NCBI RefSeq assembly: GCF_000014805.1
Contig: NC_008570.1
Coordinates: 1,989,001 to 2,053,000 of the forward strand
Source of the DNA: Aeromonas hydrophila subsp. hydrophila ATCC 7966
Lineage (GTDB): Bacteria > Pseudomonadota > Gammaproteobacteria > Enterobacterales > Aeromonadaceae
Length of the DNA stretch: 64,000 nt
Direction: 5' to 3'
The translations under genes were made by a program, and so were the position numbers. Within the stretch, counting starts at the first letter, position 1. The number at the start of each line of letters is the position of its first letter. Of the stretch, positions 7,658 to 16,718 are shown piece by piece. The notes beneath the pieces were generated by a model. It was given only the letters and a program-made list of their open reading frames with translations. It searched no databases and was not told where the DNA came from.

Positions 7658-9031
7658 ATGACATACCGCACATTATGTTTGGTACTGGCGAGCCATTGGC
7701 TCGCCGCCTGTTCCACTACGACACCACAGACTGAATCCGATCTCATTCAAGCCGCTCAGCAGGGCCAGGGCAAGGCGCAATATGAGCTGGCCAATCGTTT
7801 GGCTGCCAAGCCGGATTATCCCGAGGCGATGCGCTGGATGAAACAGGCGGCCGAGCAGGCGGGCCCCCTGGCGGCAGATGCTGACATGCGGGGCAAAGCT
7901 GCACTGCAGGTGGGGAACTGGTATCAGGCTGGTCTGGGAGAGCCGAAGAGTCCCAAGCAGGCCAGTGGCTGGTGGCAACGCTCGGCCAAGTTGGGGAATC
8001 CGGATGCCAGTTATCGGCTGGGGATGGAGTGTCGGCAGCAGCACAAGGGCAAGCTGGCCCATGAGTGTCTCGACTGGTTCGAGCAGGCGGCCAAGCGCGA
8101 TCATGCGAGTGCCCAGTTGATACTTGGACAATGGTATGCAGGTCAGGCGGGATCCGATGAGGAAGCCGTCAAATGGCTGGAGAAAGCCGCCGAACAAGGC
8201 AATCGGGATGCCCAATTCCAGCTTGGCACTCGCTATGAGCAGGGAAAAGGGGTGAGCAAGCGCCCCGATCTTGCCCTGCGCTGGTATGAGAAAGCCGCCG
8301 CTCAACAGCAGCCGGAAGCCTTGTTGGTGTTGGCACGCAAGGCACCACCTGAAGAGGCTCTCAGCCTCTATCAGCGAGCCGCCAATGGCGGTGCTGCGCC
8401 GGCCCAACTGTGGTTGGGGCAAGCCTATCTGGCCGGCAAGCAGGTTAATCAGGATCTTGCGCTTGGCCGTTATTGGCTGGAGCTGGCAGCAGGAAGTGGT
8501 TCCCACGAAGCCGAATATCAATTGAGCTTGCAGCAGAGTGATGCCGCAGGGCGAGAGTATTGGCTGATGCGTGCCGCAGAAGGGGGATTGAGCCAGGCTC
8601 AGCTTGCATTGGCGCAATGGCAGCAAGAACGGGGGGACCTCGTGACCACTCGTCAGTATTTTGCACTGGCTGCAGCACAGGGTAACGTCGATGCCCGTTA
8701 TGCCTATGGCGAGATGCTGCGGTTGGGATTGGGCGGCAAGGAAGATTATGTGCAGGCGCTCAAACAGTATCGATTGGCTGCCAATGCCCAGCACAGAATC
8801 GCCCAATATCGCATGGGGATCATGCGTGAACAGGGGCTGGGAGCACCACGCAATAGAGTGCATGCTTATGCATGGTATTTGTTGGCGGCAACAGATGGTA
8901 ATCAAGAGTCTGTCAACGCCCGTGATGAACTGGAAAAAGGCATGACGGAAAAAGAAAAAAGTGTTGGACAAAAATTGGCGCAGCATTGGTTTTTACAACA
9001 GAAGAATCAGCTGGAATTGTTGTCTGGTTAG
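7658..9031 (+). CDS. Sel1-repeat lipoprotein
   Basis: From the ATG at 7658 the product has 457 residues. The signal peptide ends in a lipobox (WLAAC, Cys18), so it is a predicted lipoprotein. The rest is a run of about ten Sel1-like helical repeats of about 36 residues with the usual A-x-x-x-Y-x-L-G signature (KPDYPEAMRWMKQAAEQAG, EEAVKWLEKAAEQGNRDAQF). Such solenoids mediate protein contacts. A TTG 15 bp upstream is a possible alternative start. It closes the hcp-vgrG-effector group; a role in the envelope-located immunity or T6SS control is only an inference from position. Confidence 0.85.
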   Translation: MTYRTLCLVLASHWLAACSTTTPQTESDLIQAAQQGQGKAQYELANRLAAKPDYPEAMRWMKQAAEQAGPLAADADMRGKAALQVGNWYQAGLGEPKSPKQASGWWQRSAKLGNPDASYRLGMECRQQHKGKLAHECLDWFEQAAKRDHASAQLILGQWYAGQAGSDEEAVKWLEKAAEQGNRDAQFQLGTRYEQGKGVSKRPDLALRWYEKAAAQQQPEALLVLARKAPPEEALSLYQRAANGGAAPAQLWLGQAYLAGKQVNQDLALGRYWLELAAGSGSHEAEYQLSLQQSDAAGREYWLMRAAEGGLSQAQLALAQWQQERGDLVTTRQYFALAAAQGNVDARYAYGEMLRLGLGGKEDYVQALKQYRLAANAQHRIAQYRMGIMREQGLGAPRNRVHAYAWYLLAATDGNQESVNARDELEKGMTEKEKSVGQKLAQHWFLQQKNQLELLSG

Positions 9032-9703
9032 GTAGAGGAATTGCCTTTCAATCTAGGAACTCATTTTTTCAATGATCTCATTACGATGGCAATGCATTGT
9101 TTTCTTGGTTTTTCAATGAGTTCTGGCTAGCTGATGAAAGCTGCTTATCATGTCCTTTCATGTAATGGAATCTTATTGCGTGCTGTCGCGGCACAGTTTG
9201 ACGCATGGATGGCATTATATTTTCGACAGTAAGTGACGTATTGAGTCGTTAATGATGGAAAGTAACGTTTTTAATTGTTGAAAAATGAAATTATTTTATG
9301 GTATTTGATGTGGATAATATGCCGCAAATGTTTGTTTAGATTTGTAGCTTACAGTAACGTGCTGTTTTTGTTGTGTTTTTTATTTTTGTTTTGCTTGTTT
9401 TATTAATGGCTTATTGACGGATTATTGCCTGTGAATATACCATCTGCCGCAAATGGCGCCTTAAGCCAATATGACCTCTAACAAAGAGTAGAGGCACATC
9501 GGGTTGTATAAATACAAACGTGAATATTATGTTTTTGATTATTAGAGCTTTGCTCTATTCATATCAAAAGCATATCTGTTGGCCTGTGGACTTTCCTTGC
9601 GATATCCACCCATATCGTCAACTGTCATTTTTGACAGTTGTTGGTTAATCCATCGGCTATAAGCTTTTGGGTCTCTGTAGATCCATAACTTGGTATTTAG
9701 AGC
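9032..9703. other. Long AT-rich intergenic before the main T6SS operon
   Basis: 672 bp without a supported gene, far more AT-rich than the flanks. It holds a perfect inverted repeat CAACTGTCA-TTTT-TGACAGTTG at 9619-9640, 64 bp before tssB, and a weak sigma-54-like GG-N10-GC at 9311-9326 that is too far from consensus to call. Such AT-rich regulatory regions are typical silencer (H-NS) targets. The tssB promoter must lie here, but I cannot place it. Confidence 0.6.
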
Positions 9704-10207
9704 ATGGGAAAAAATATCGATGGCGCTACCGTTGCGCCCAAAGAACGTATCAATATCAAATATGTACCGGCGACCGGTGGACAGCAGGGAGAAGTTGAAC
9801 TTCCGTTGACCATGATGGTAGTCGGCAATATGAAGGGCCGTACCGAAGACACCCCGATCGAGGAGCGTCAGACCGTCTCCATCGACAAGAATAATTTTTC
9901 GTCCGTCATGAAAGAATCCGCACTGGAACTGAAGTTTTCCGTTCCCAATCGTCTGGAAGAGAACAGCCAGGATGCATTGCCGGTTTCGATCAATATCCAG
10001 TCTCTGGAAGACTTCACTCCTGACCGCGTGGCCCAGCAAATACCTGAGCTGCGCAAGCTGCTGGAGCTGCGCGAAGCGCTGGTTGCCCTGAAGGGGCCAC
10101 TGGGAAATATCCCTGCCTTCCGCAATCGTTTGCAGGATCTGCTGTCCAGTGATGAAGCTCGTGAGCAACTGCTCAAGGAGCTGGATTTGATTAAGCCTGC
10201 CGAGTGA
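9704..10207 (+). CDS. tssB: TssB/VipA, small sheath subunit
   Basis: 167 residues, the family length, with the N-terminal GKNIDGATVAPKERINIKYVP, the VVGNMKGRTEDTPIEERQTVSID block and the C-terminal LRKLLELREALVALKGPLGN region that interlocks with TssC. VipA and VipB assemble the contractile sheath around the Hcp tube. It is the first gene of a 15-gene operon on one strand, followed by tssC after 38 bp. Confidence 0.97.
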   Translation: MGKNIDGATVAPKERINIKYVPATGGQQGEVELPLTMMVVGNMKGRTEDTPIEERQTVSIDKNNFSSVMKESALELKFSVPNRLEENSQDALPVSINIQSLEDFTPDRVAQQIPELRKLLELREALVALKGPLGNIPAFRNRLQDLLSSDEAREQLLKELDLIKPAE

Positions 10208-10245
10208 TCGCCGGGTTGGATTGACTGAACGAGAAGGGAACAAAC

Positions 10246-11724
10246 ATGTCTTTGGTCGAAGAACAGGTTCAAGCGGGGGCGAGTGCTGCCTCCTCGTCCT
10301 TGCTGGACGAAATCATGGCGCAGGCCCGCATTACCCCGGTGGATGAGGGCTACAGCGTCGCCAAGCAGGGTGTTGCAGCCCTGATCGCCAACATTCTGGA
10401 CAGCGGCACCACCAGCGATCCGGTCAACAAGGCGCTGGTGGACAGCATGATTGTCGAGCTCGACAAGAAGCTGAGCAAGCAGATGGACGTCATCCTGCAC
10501 GCCAAGGAGCTGCAGGAGATGGAGTCCTCCTGGCGCTCCCTGAAGCTCTTGGTGGATCGCACCGATTTTCGCGAGAACATCAAGATCCAGGTGCTGCATG
10601 CCACCAAGGAAGAGCTGCTGGAAGATTTCGAGTTCTCACCCGAAATCACCCAGTCCGGCCTCTACAAGCATGTCTATTCCAGCGGTTATGGTCAGTTTGG
10701 TGGCCAGCCGGTGGGGGCAGTGATCGGTGATTACGCCTTCACCCACAGCGCACCCGACATCAAGCTGATGCAATACGTCAGTGCGGTGGGTGCCATGGCC
10801 CATGCGCCTTTCATCTCCTCTGTGGCGCCATCCTTCTTCGGCGTCGACAGCTTTACCGACCTGTCCTCCATCAAGGATCTGAAATCGGTATTCGAAGGGC
10901 CGGCCTACACCAAGTGGCGCGCCTTGCGTGAGTCGGAAGATGCCCGTTATCTGGGACTGACCGCACCGCGCTTCCTGGCGCGTCTGCCCTACGACCCGAC
11001 CGAAAACCCCATCAAGGGCTTCAACTATCAGGAAGACATCAGCTCGGACCACGATCACTACCTGTGGGGCAACACCGCCTACCTGATGGGCACTTCCCTG
11101 ACCGACAGCTTCGCCAAGTATCGCTGGTGCCCGAACATCATAGGCCCGCAGAGCGGTGGCGCCATCCACGACCTGCCGGTGCACGTCTATGAGGCCATGG
11201 GTCAGCTGCAGGCGAAGATCCCGACCGAGGTGCTGATCACCGACCGACGCGAGTACGAACTGTCGGAAGAGGGTTTCATCACCCTGACCATGCGCAAGGA
11301 CAGCGACAACGCCGCCTTCTTCTCCGCCAACTCGGTACAAAAACCCAAGGTGTTCCCGAACACCAAGGAAGGCCGGGAGGCGGAGACCAACTACAAGCTG
11401 GGTACCCAGCTGCCCTACATGTTCATCATCAACCGCCTGGCGCACTACATCAAAGTGCTGCAGCGCGAGCAGATCGGCTCCTGGAAGGAGCGTCAGGATC
11501 TGGAGCGTGAGCTGAACAGCTGGATCCGGCAGTTTGTCGCAGACCAGGAAAACCCGCCGGCAGAGGTCCGCAGCCGCCGTCCGCTGCGCGCTGCGCAGAT
11601 CAAGGTGCTGGATGTGGAAGGGGAGCCGGGCTGGTATCAGGTCGCCATGGCCGTGCGTCCGCACTTCAAGTACATGGGGGCGAGCTTCGAGCTCTCTCTG
11701 GTAGGTCGTCTGGACAAGGAATAA
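10246..11724 (+). CDS. tssC: TssC/VipB, large sheath subunit
   Basis: 492 residues, full length. It carries the characteristic ESSWRSLKLLVDRTDFRENIKI, HVYSSGYGQFGGQPVGAVIGDY, PRFLARLPYD and WRQ/WIRQFV-ENPPAEVRSRRPLR segments. It forms the sheath with TssB, and the N-terminal extension is the handle seen by ClpV during recycling. AAGGGA lies 9 bp upstream of the ATG. It overlaps no gene, and tssE follows after 6 bp. Confidence 0.98.
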   Translation: MSLVEEQVQAGASAASSSLLDEIMAQARITPVDEGYSVAKQGVAALIANILDSGTTSDPVNKALVDSMIVELDKKLSKQMDVILHAKELQEMESSWRSLKLLVDRTDFRENIKIQVLHATKEELLEDFEFSPEITQSGLYKHVYSSGYGQFGGQPVGAVIGDYAFTHSAPDIKLMQYVSAVGAMAHAPFISSVAPSFFGVDSFTDLSSIKDLKSVFEGPAYTKWRALRESEDARYLGLTAPRFLARLPYDPTENPIKGFNYQEDISSDHDHYLWGNTAYLMGTSLTDSFAKYRWCPNIIGPQSGGAIHDLPVHVYEAMGQLQAKIPTEVLITDRREYELSEEGFITLTMRKDSDNAAFFSANSVQKPKVFPNTKEGREAETNYKLGTQLPYMFIINRLAHYIKVLQREQIGSWKERQDLERELNSWIRQFVADQENPPAEVRSRRPLRAAQIKVLDVEGEPGWYQVAMAVRPHFKYMGASFELSLVGRLDKE

Positions 11725-11730
11725 GGCCCG

Positions 11731-12162
11731 ATGCCGCATCTCTCTTCCTGGGATAGAGGAAATGCGGCCAGCCTGTTTGATCGTATCCGGGGGGAGGGGC
11801 TTGGCTCCTCTCCCCGCTCGGAGTCTGAAGAACTGATCGCATCTGTCAAACGGCAGCTCGAGCAGGTTCTCAACACCCGCCCCGGCAATTGCCGCAGTGC
11901 ACCCGATCTGGGGGTCATTGATCTCAATGACGCCACTCAGGGCAGTGCGGATATCAAGGGGCGGATCCGGGAGGCGATCCGGCAATGCATCCGTCGTTAT
12001 GAACCACGGATCGTGCATGTGGATGTTCGTTCACCCGACTATCAGGCGAGCCCGCTTGAGATGTCGTTTCAGGTGACGGCCCACGTGCGGCTGGAGCATA
12101 TCGAGCAAGTTACCTCGTTCAACGTCCATATGGACAGTCACCGTCACTACCGCATGGTCTGA
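11731..12162 (+). CDS. tssE: TssE, baseplate gp25-like protein
   Basis: 143 residues with the gp25-like lysozyme-fold core: SLFDRIRGE, an ESEELIASVKRQLEQVLNTR helix, GNCRSAPDLGVIDLND, and IRQCIRRYEPRI. It is a wedge component linking sheath to baseplate. The gene lies 6 bp after tssC and 3 bp before tssF, consistent with stoichiometric co-expression. Confidence 0.96.
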   Translation: MPHLSSWDRGNAASLFDRIRGEGLGSSPRSESEELIASVKRQLEQVLNTRPGNCRSAPDLGVIDLNDATQGSADIKGRIREAIRQCIRRYEPRIVHVDVRSPDYQASPLEMSFQVTAHVRLEHIEQVTSFNVHMDSHRHYRMV

Positions 12163-12165
12163 TCA

Positions 12166-13932
12166 ATGTCGCTGGAACATTACTTCAGGGATGAACTGGC
12201 TTTTTTGCGCCTGCAAGGGCGCGAATTTGCCGACGCCTATCCCGAGCTCACCCGCTTTCTGTCGGAGCAGAATACCGATCCGGACGTGGAGCGCCTGCTG
12301 GAGGGGTTCGCCTTTCTCACGGGCAACCTGCGCGCCAAGATTGAGGATGAGTTTCCCGAGCTGACCCACGGTCTGCTCAACATGCTCTGGCCCAACTACC
12401 TGCGTCCCGTGCCCAGCATGACCATCATGCAGTTTTCGGTCATTCCGGGCGCCATTGCCCAGCCGGCGTTGGTCAGGCAAGGCTGCCAGCTCGACAGTCT
12501 GCCCCTGGACGAGGTGACCTGTCATTTCCAGACTTGTCACGATACCTGGGTCTATCCGGCCGATATCCGTCATATCGCTGCCCAGAGCGGCAACGATCTC
12601 TCCACCATCTCGCTGGATATCGCCCTGCATGCCCCTCTGCCGCTGAGCGAACTGCAGCTGGACAAGCTGCGCTTCTTCCTCGGTGGCGACAGCTACACCG
12701 CCTATGAGCTCTACTTCTGGCTCTCCAACCAGCTCTCCCATATCGAGCTGGAGATCGACGGCAAGCGCTTTCGCCAGGAGGCCAAGGCCCTCAAGTCGGT
12801 CGGCTTCGAGCGCGATGACGCGCTCTTGCCCTATCCGAACAACGTCTATTCTGGCTACCGGATCCTGCAGGAGTACTTCTGCTTCCCGGAAAGCTTCCTC
12901 TTCTTCGAACTCTCTGGTGGCGAGTGGCCCAAACAGCCGTTGCCGGTGAGCGAATTCAAGGTGCACTTCTGCTTCGACCGACCGCTGCCGGCGGAGCTCA
13001 AGATCCGTCCCGACTCCTTCATGCTCAACTGCGTGCCGGCCATCAACCTGTTCCAGCACGACAGCGAGCCGGTCAACCTCAATGGCCGTCAGGCGGAGTA
13101 TCCCCTCAAGGCAAGTTATCGCCACGCCGACAGCTTCGAGATCTTCTCGGTGGATCAGGTGGAGGGCTGGGTCGAGGGGAACCTCGGCCGCTCCCGCGGC
13201 ACGCCGCGCATCTATCAGCCATTCGAGAGCTTTCAGCACCAGATCGAGCGGGCCAAGCAGCGGCTGGCGCTCTACTACCGGGTGCGGGTCAAGGAGGCGG
13301 TGAGCGGGGATGGTTTCGAACACAGCCTCTCGTTCGTGCGTGGGGATGAAACCACCACGGTCGAACTGGATGAATCCATCTCGGTGACGCTCACCTGCAC
13401 CAACCGCTCCCGCGCCGCCCGCCTCAAGGTGGGCAGCGTCTGCGTGCCGACCGGCAGCTCGCCCTCGTTTGCCACCTTCCGCAACCTGATCCGGCCGACC
13501 CGGCCGCTGCGCCCGGCGCTGGACGGCAGTCTGCACTGGACGCTGATATCCAACCTGTCGCTCAACTATGTCTCCCTGCTGCGCCGCGATGCCCTGGTGC
13601 AGGTGCTGCGCACCTACGATTTTCCGGCGCTGCACGACAAGCAGGCCGAGCAGGCCTCGCGCAAGCGGCTGGCGGGGATCGAGGAGATCGAGACCAAGCC
13701 GGTGGACCGGCTGGTGCGCGGCATGCCGGTGCGGGGGCTCAAGTCGGTGCTCTCCATCCGCCAGTCCGCCTTCGGCAGTGAAGGGGAGCTCTATCTGTTC
13801 AGTACCGTGCTGGCCCACTTCTTCTCGCTCTATGCCAGCGTCAACGCCTTCCACCTGCTTGAGGTGGTCAATCTCGACAACAAGGAGCGCTACCAATGGC
13901 CAGTCCAGATCGGTCAGCACTCCCTGATGTGA
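12166..13932 (+). CDS. tssF: TssF/VasA, baseplate wedge
   Basis: 588 residues of the gp6-like TssF family. The start (MSLEHYFRDELAFLRLQGREFADAYPEL) and FAFLTGNLRAKIEDEFPELTHGLLNMLWPNYLRPVPS are diagnostic, and the C-terminal part has FLARFFSLYASVNAF-like sequence (LAHFFSLYASVNAFHLLEVV). It forms the wedge with TssG. The 3' end overlaps tssG by 37 bp, suggesting coupled translation. Confidence 0.97.
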   Translation: MSLEHYFRDELAFLRLQGREFADAYPELTRFLSEQNTDPDVERLLEGFAFLTGNLRAKIEDEFPELTHGLLNMLWPNYLRPVPSMTIMQFSVIPGAIAQPALVRQGCQLDSLPLDEVTCHFQTCHDTWVYPADIRHIAAQSGNDLSTISLDIALHAPLPLSELQLDKLRFFLGGDSYTAYELYFWLSNQLSHIELEIDGKRFRQEAKALKSVGFERDDALLPYPNNVYSGYRILQEYFCFPESFLFFELSGGEWPKQPLPVSEFKVHFCFDRPLPAELKIRPDSFMLNCVPAINLFQHDSEPVNLNGRQAEYPLKASYRHADSFEIFSVDQVEGWVEGNLGRSRGTPRIYQPFESFQHQIERAKQRLALYYRVRVKEAVSGDGFEHSLSFVRGDETTTVELDESISVTLTCTNRSRAARLKVGSVCVPTGSSPSFATFRNLIRPTRPLRPALDGSLHWTLISNLSLNYVSLLRRDALVQVLRTYDFPALHDKQAEQASRKRLAGIEEIETKPVDRLVRGMPVRGLKSVLSIRQSAFGSEGELYLFSTVLAHFFSLYASVNAFHLLEVVNLDNKERYQWPVQIGQHSLM

Positions 13933-14894
13933 ACGCCACCCGGGAGGCGCCCCGCTTCAACTTCTTCCAGCTGGTTGAGCTGCTCAACCGGCTCGATGGC
14001 GCCGATCAGGAGCGAGGGCTCGACTACCTGCCGGGTGACGAGAACATCCGCTTCAAGGCGACCGCCTCTCTGGGATTTCCCACCAGCGACGTGCTGCAGA
14101 TTGGCCGGGACGGGCAGGGCCGCCACGAGCTGGAAGTGGCCTTCCTCGGCCTGCACGGCAGTCAGTCGCCGATGCCCGGCTATTACCTCGATTCGCTGGC
14201 GTGGGAGTACGCCCAGGGGGAGCAGAAGCTCGGCCTGTTTCTGGACTTCTTCCACCACCGTTTGCTGACGCTGCTGCACCGGATCTGGCGCAAGTATCGC
14301 TACCACGTGCGGTTCCAGGACAACGGCGAGGATGGCTTCTCCCGTCTGATGTTTGCCCTGGTAGGGCTTGGCAACGAAGCGGTATGCCAGAGCCTGCCGG
14401 TCAACCGGGCCAAGATGCTCTCCTATGCGGGCATGCTGGCCAGCCCCAGCCGCTCCCCCGAGGTGGTGGCCGGTCTGGTGGCCCACTGCTTCGATCTGGC
14501 CGACGTGCAAGTGAGCGCCTGGCAATGGCGCAAGGTGCCTATTCATCAGGATCAGCAAAATCGCCTCGGCGGCGCCTGCGCCACCTTGGGGAGCGATTTT
14601 GTCATCGGTGACAAGGTGAATGACTGTGCCGGCAAGTTCTTGTTGAAGATCAACAACCTGAGCTTTGGCCAGTTTCTCGGCTTTCTGCCGAACGGGGAGC
14701 ACTTTCACGCCCTGGTGACCTTCGTCTCCTTCATCCTGCGTGATCAGCTGGCCTGGGATCTGCGCCTGGGGTTTGGTCAGGAGCAGGCGAGGGGGTTGAG
14801 GCTGGGTGAGGAGCAGAGTGCCCGTCTGGGGTGGAGTACCTTTCTCGGCCAGCCGCCGAGTGATCCGTTCGTGACCATCTGCGTGCAGGAATAA
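13896..14894 (+). CDS. tssG: TssG/VasB, baseplate wedge
   Basis: 332 residues. The family signatures are FNFFQLVELLNRL, EVAFLGLHGSQSPMPGYYLDSLAWE, FLDFFHHRLLTLLHRIWRKYRY and the C-terminal VSFILRDQLAWDLRLG. It partners TssF. The ATG lies inside the last 37 bp of tssF; an in-frame later start would remove the start of the domain. Confidence 0.97.
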   Translation: MASPDRSALPDVNATREAPRFNFFQLVELLNRLDGADQERGLDYLPGDENIRFKATASLGFPTSDVLQIGRDGQGRHELEVAFLGLHGSQSPMPGYYLDSLAWEYAQGEQKLGLFLDFFHHRLLTLLHRIWRKYRYHVRFQDNGEDGFSRLMFALVGLGNEAVCQSLPVNRAKMLSYAGMLASPSRSPEVVAGLVAHCFDLADVQVSAWQWRKVPIHQDQQNRLGGACATLGSDFVIGDKVNDCAGKFLLKINNLSFGQFLGFLPNGEHFHALVTFVSFILRDQLAWDLRLGFGQEQARGLRLGEEQSARLGWSTFLGQPPSDPFVTICVQE

Positions 14895-14950
14895 GTGCAA
14901 AAATCAGCAGCGCAGAAAATTTAACTACAGGAATCAGTGCAGGAGTAACT

Positions 14951-16201
14951 GTGGACGATTTTAACCAGCAACTTTCCCTGGTGGTGCTCAACAGCGAACA
15001 GCTCGACGGCAGCCAGCAGGTGCAGTACCGCTTCGATGAGATGGGGGGGACCCTGGGGGCCTCCGAACAGGATGACTGGCAACTGCGCGACAGGCTGGGG
15101 GCCGTCATGCCCGCCCACGCCCGCATCGAGCTCAACGACGGTCGCTTCTGCCTGTGCGATCTGAGCGGCCAGACCTATATCAACGGTGCCACCTCGCCCA
15201 TCGGACGGGCTCGCAAGGTGCATCTGGAGCAGGGGGACGAGCTCGTGGTCGGCCCGTTCCGGCTGCGCGCCTATCTGGGGGCCATCACCCCCGAGCAGAG
15301 CCTGCAACAGGTGCTGGGCAATCGCCCCACCGAGCAGCTCGACGAGTGGCTGACCAGCGATGAGCCCGTCGTGCCGGCTGACGATCCGCGCACCCTGGCG
15401 GCCGATCCCTTGCTGGCATTGCAGCAGGAGCGCAGAGCGCCCAATCCGTTGATGGATGGTCCGCTGGCGGACGGTCGCCTGCAGGCTTCACTGCGTTCAC
15501 AACCGGATGTGGACGTTCCCCCTCTTGCCCCTTTTTCTGCTGTCGAGAACACCATGAACCAAGAATTTCTGGATATGCCCGCCATCGAGAACCATCCCGA
15601 TTATCAGCTGTCGCTGGACGGCGTCGATCACGTGGCCCTGACCCCGCTGATGCGCGGCTTGGGTCAACCCTTGCAACTGCAGGACACCCAGCAGGCCCAC
15701 GACATGCTCGAAGAGATGGGCAAGACGGTGCGGGCCATGGTGGAGGGGTTGCTGCAACTGCAAAACGAGCAGGCTGCGCTGGCGGACAAGCACCTGCGCC
15801 CCATCGAGGACAACCCGCTGCGTCTGGGCCTTGATTATGACGAGACCCTGGCGGTGCTGTTTGCCGAGCAGAAGAGCCCGGTCCACCTGAGCGCACCGGC
15901 GGCGGTGGCCGAGAGCCTGCACAACGTGCGCATCCACCACGTGGCGAACCAGCAGGCCATCGGTGCGGCGCTCGACAGCATCCTGCAGGCGTTTTCGCCG
16001 CAGGCCCTGCTGGGGCGCTTCGAGCAATACCGCCGCAGCGGTGCACCGGGCACGGCCGATGAAGGATGGGCCTGGGACATGTACCAGCATTACTACCGCG
16101 AGCTCACCTCTGCCCGCCAGCAGGGGTTCGACAAGCTGTTCCACCAGGTGTATGCCCAGGCCTATGACCAGGCCGTGCGTCAGCAACAGGGACTGATTTG
16201 A
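14951..16201 (+). CDS. tagH: FHA-domain T6SS protein (TagH/VasC-like)
   Basis: 416 residues. An N-terminal FHA-like domain (about 1-105; GTLGASEQDDWQLRD, INGATSPIG, GDELVVGPFRLRAYLG) is joined by a low-complexity acidic linker to a C-terminal domain of the FHA-type T6SS proteins (about 230-410; NPLRLGLDYDETLAVLF, FSPQALLGRFEQYR, WAWDMYQHYYRELT). FHA domains read phosphothreonine, but no Ser/Thr kinase or phosphatase gene is present in this cluster, so any switch would need outside partners. GTG start at 14951 behind AGGAGT. The stop overlaps the tssJ ATG. Confidence 0.9.
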   Translation: MDDFNQQLSLVVLNSEQLDGSQQVQYRFDEMGGTLGASEQDDWQLRDRLGAVMPAHARIELNDGRFCLCDLSGQTYINGATSPIGRARKVHLEQGDELVVGPFRLRAYLGAITPEQSLQQVLGNRPTEQLDEWLTSDEPVVPADDPRTLAADPLLALQQERRAPNPLMDGPLADGRLQASLRSQPDVDVPPLAPFSAVENTMNQEFLDMPAIENHPDYQLSLDGVDHVALTPLMRGLGQPLQLQDTQQAHDMLEEMGKTVRAMVEGLLQLQNEQAALADKHLRPIEDNPLRLGLDYDETLAVLFAEQKSPVHLSAPAAVAESLHNVRIHHVANQQAIGAALDSILQAFSPQALLGRFEQYRRSGAPGTADEGWAWDMYQHYYRELTSARQQGFDKLFHQVYAQAYDQAVRQQQGLI

Positions 16202-16716
16202 TGATACGTGCGCTGATGCTGGGCGCCGCGCTGCTGGCCCTGGCAGGTTGTACCACCATGGGCAAGATGGCCGACGTGGCCATGAACCCGGATATCCAGG
16301 TGGGCAGCAATGACAGTCAACCGACGACCCTGGGGCTGAGCCTGCTGGCGGAGCCTGACGTCAACCCCAATGAGAGCGGGGAGGCGGCGCCCATCGAGTT
16401 TCAGGTGGTGCTGCTGGCCGAAGATTCCAAGCTGCTCGCCACCGACTACGACCAGGTGACCGCGGACGTGGAGAAGGCCCTTGGCAAGAACTACCTGGAC
16501 CATCAGGACTACACCCTGCTGCCGGGCCAGTTCAAATACCTGCCCCCCATCAAGCTCGACGAGAAGACCCGCTACATCGGGGTGATCGCACGCTACGCCG
16601 ACCCCGACAGCGCCGAGTGGCGCAAGGTCATCAAGATCAAGAGCAAGGGAACGGCTTATCAAATCCTGGTGCACCTGCGCCTGGATGAAGTGGAACTGCA
16701 AAAAGAAGAAGAATAA
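16201..16716 (+). CDS. tssJ: TssJ/VasD, outer-membrane lipoprotein
   Basis: 171 residues from the ATG that overlaps the fha stop by one base (TGATG). A signal peptide ends with a lipobox (LAGC, Cys17). The mature part has the TssJ beta-sandwich pattern ESGEAAPIEFQVVLLAEDS and the transition YIGVIARYADPDSAEWRKVI. It anchors the TssL-TssM trans-envelope complex to the outer membrane by binding TssM. Confidence 0.96.
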   Translation: MIRALMLGAALLALAGCTTMGKMADVAMNPDIQVGSNDSQPTTLGLSLLAEPDVNPNESGEAAPIEFQVVLLAEDSKLLATDYDQVTADVEKALGKNYLDHQDYTLLPGQFKYLPPIKLDEKTRYIGVIARYADPDSAEWRKVIKIKSKGTAYQILVHLRLDEVELQKEEE

Positions 16717-16718
16717 CC

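Noticed and set aside
9311..9326. GG-N10-GC sigma-54 element before tssB
   Set aside because: Only the invariant dinucleotides fit (TGGATA...CCGCA), and it is about 390 bp from tssB. A chance match is likely in AT-rich DNA.
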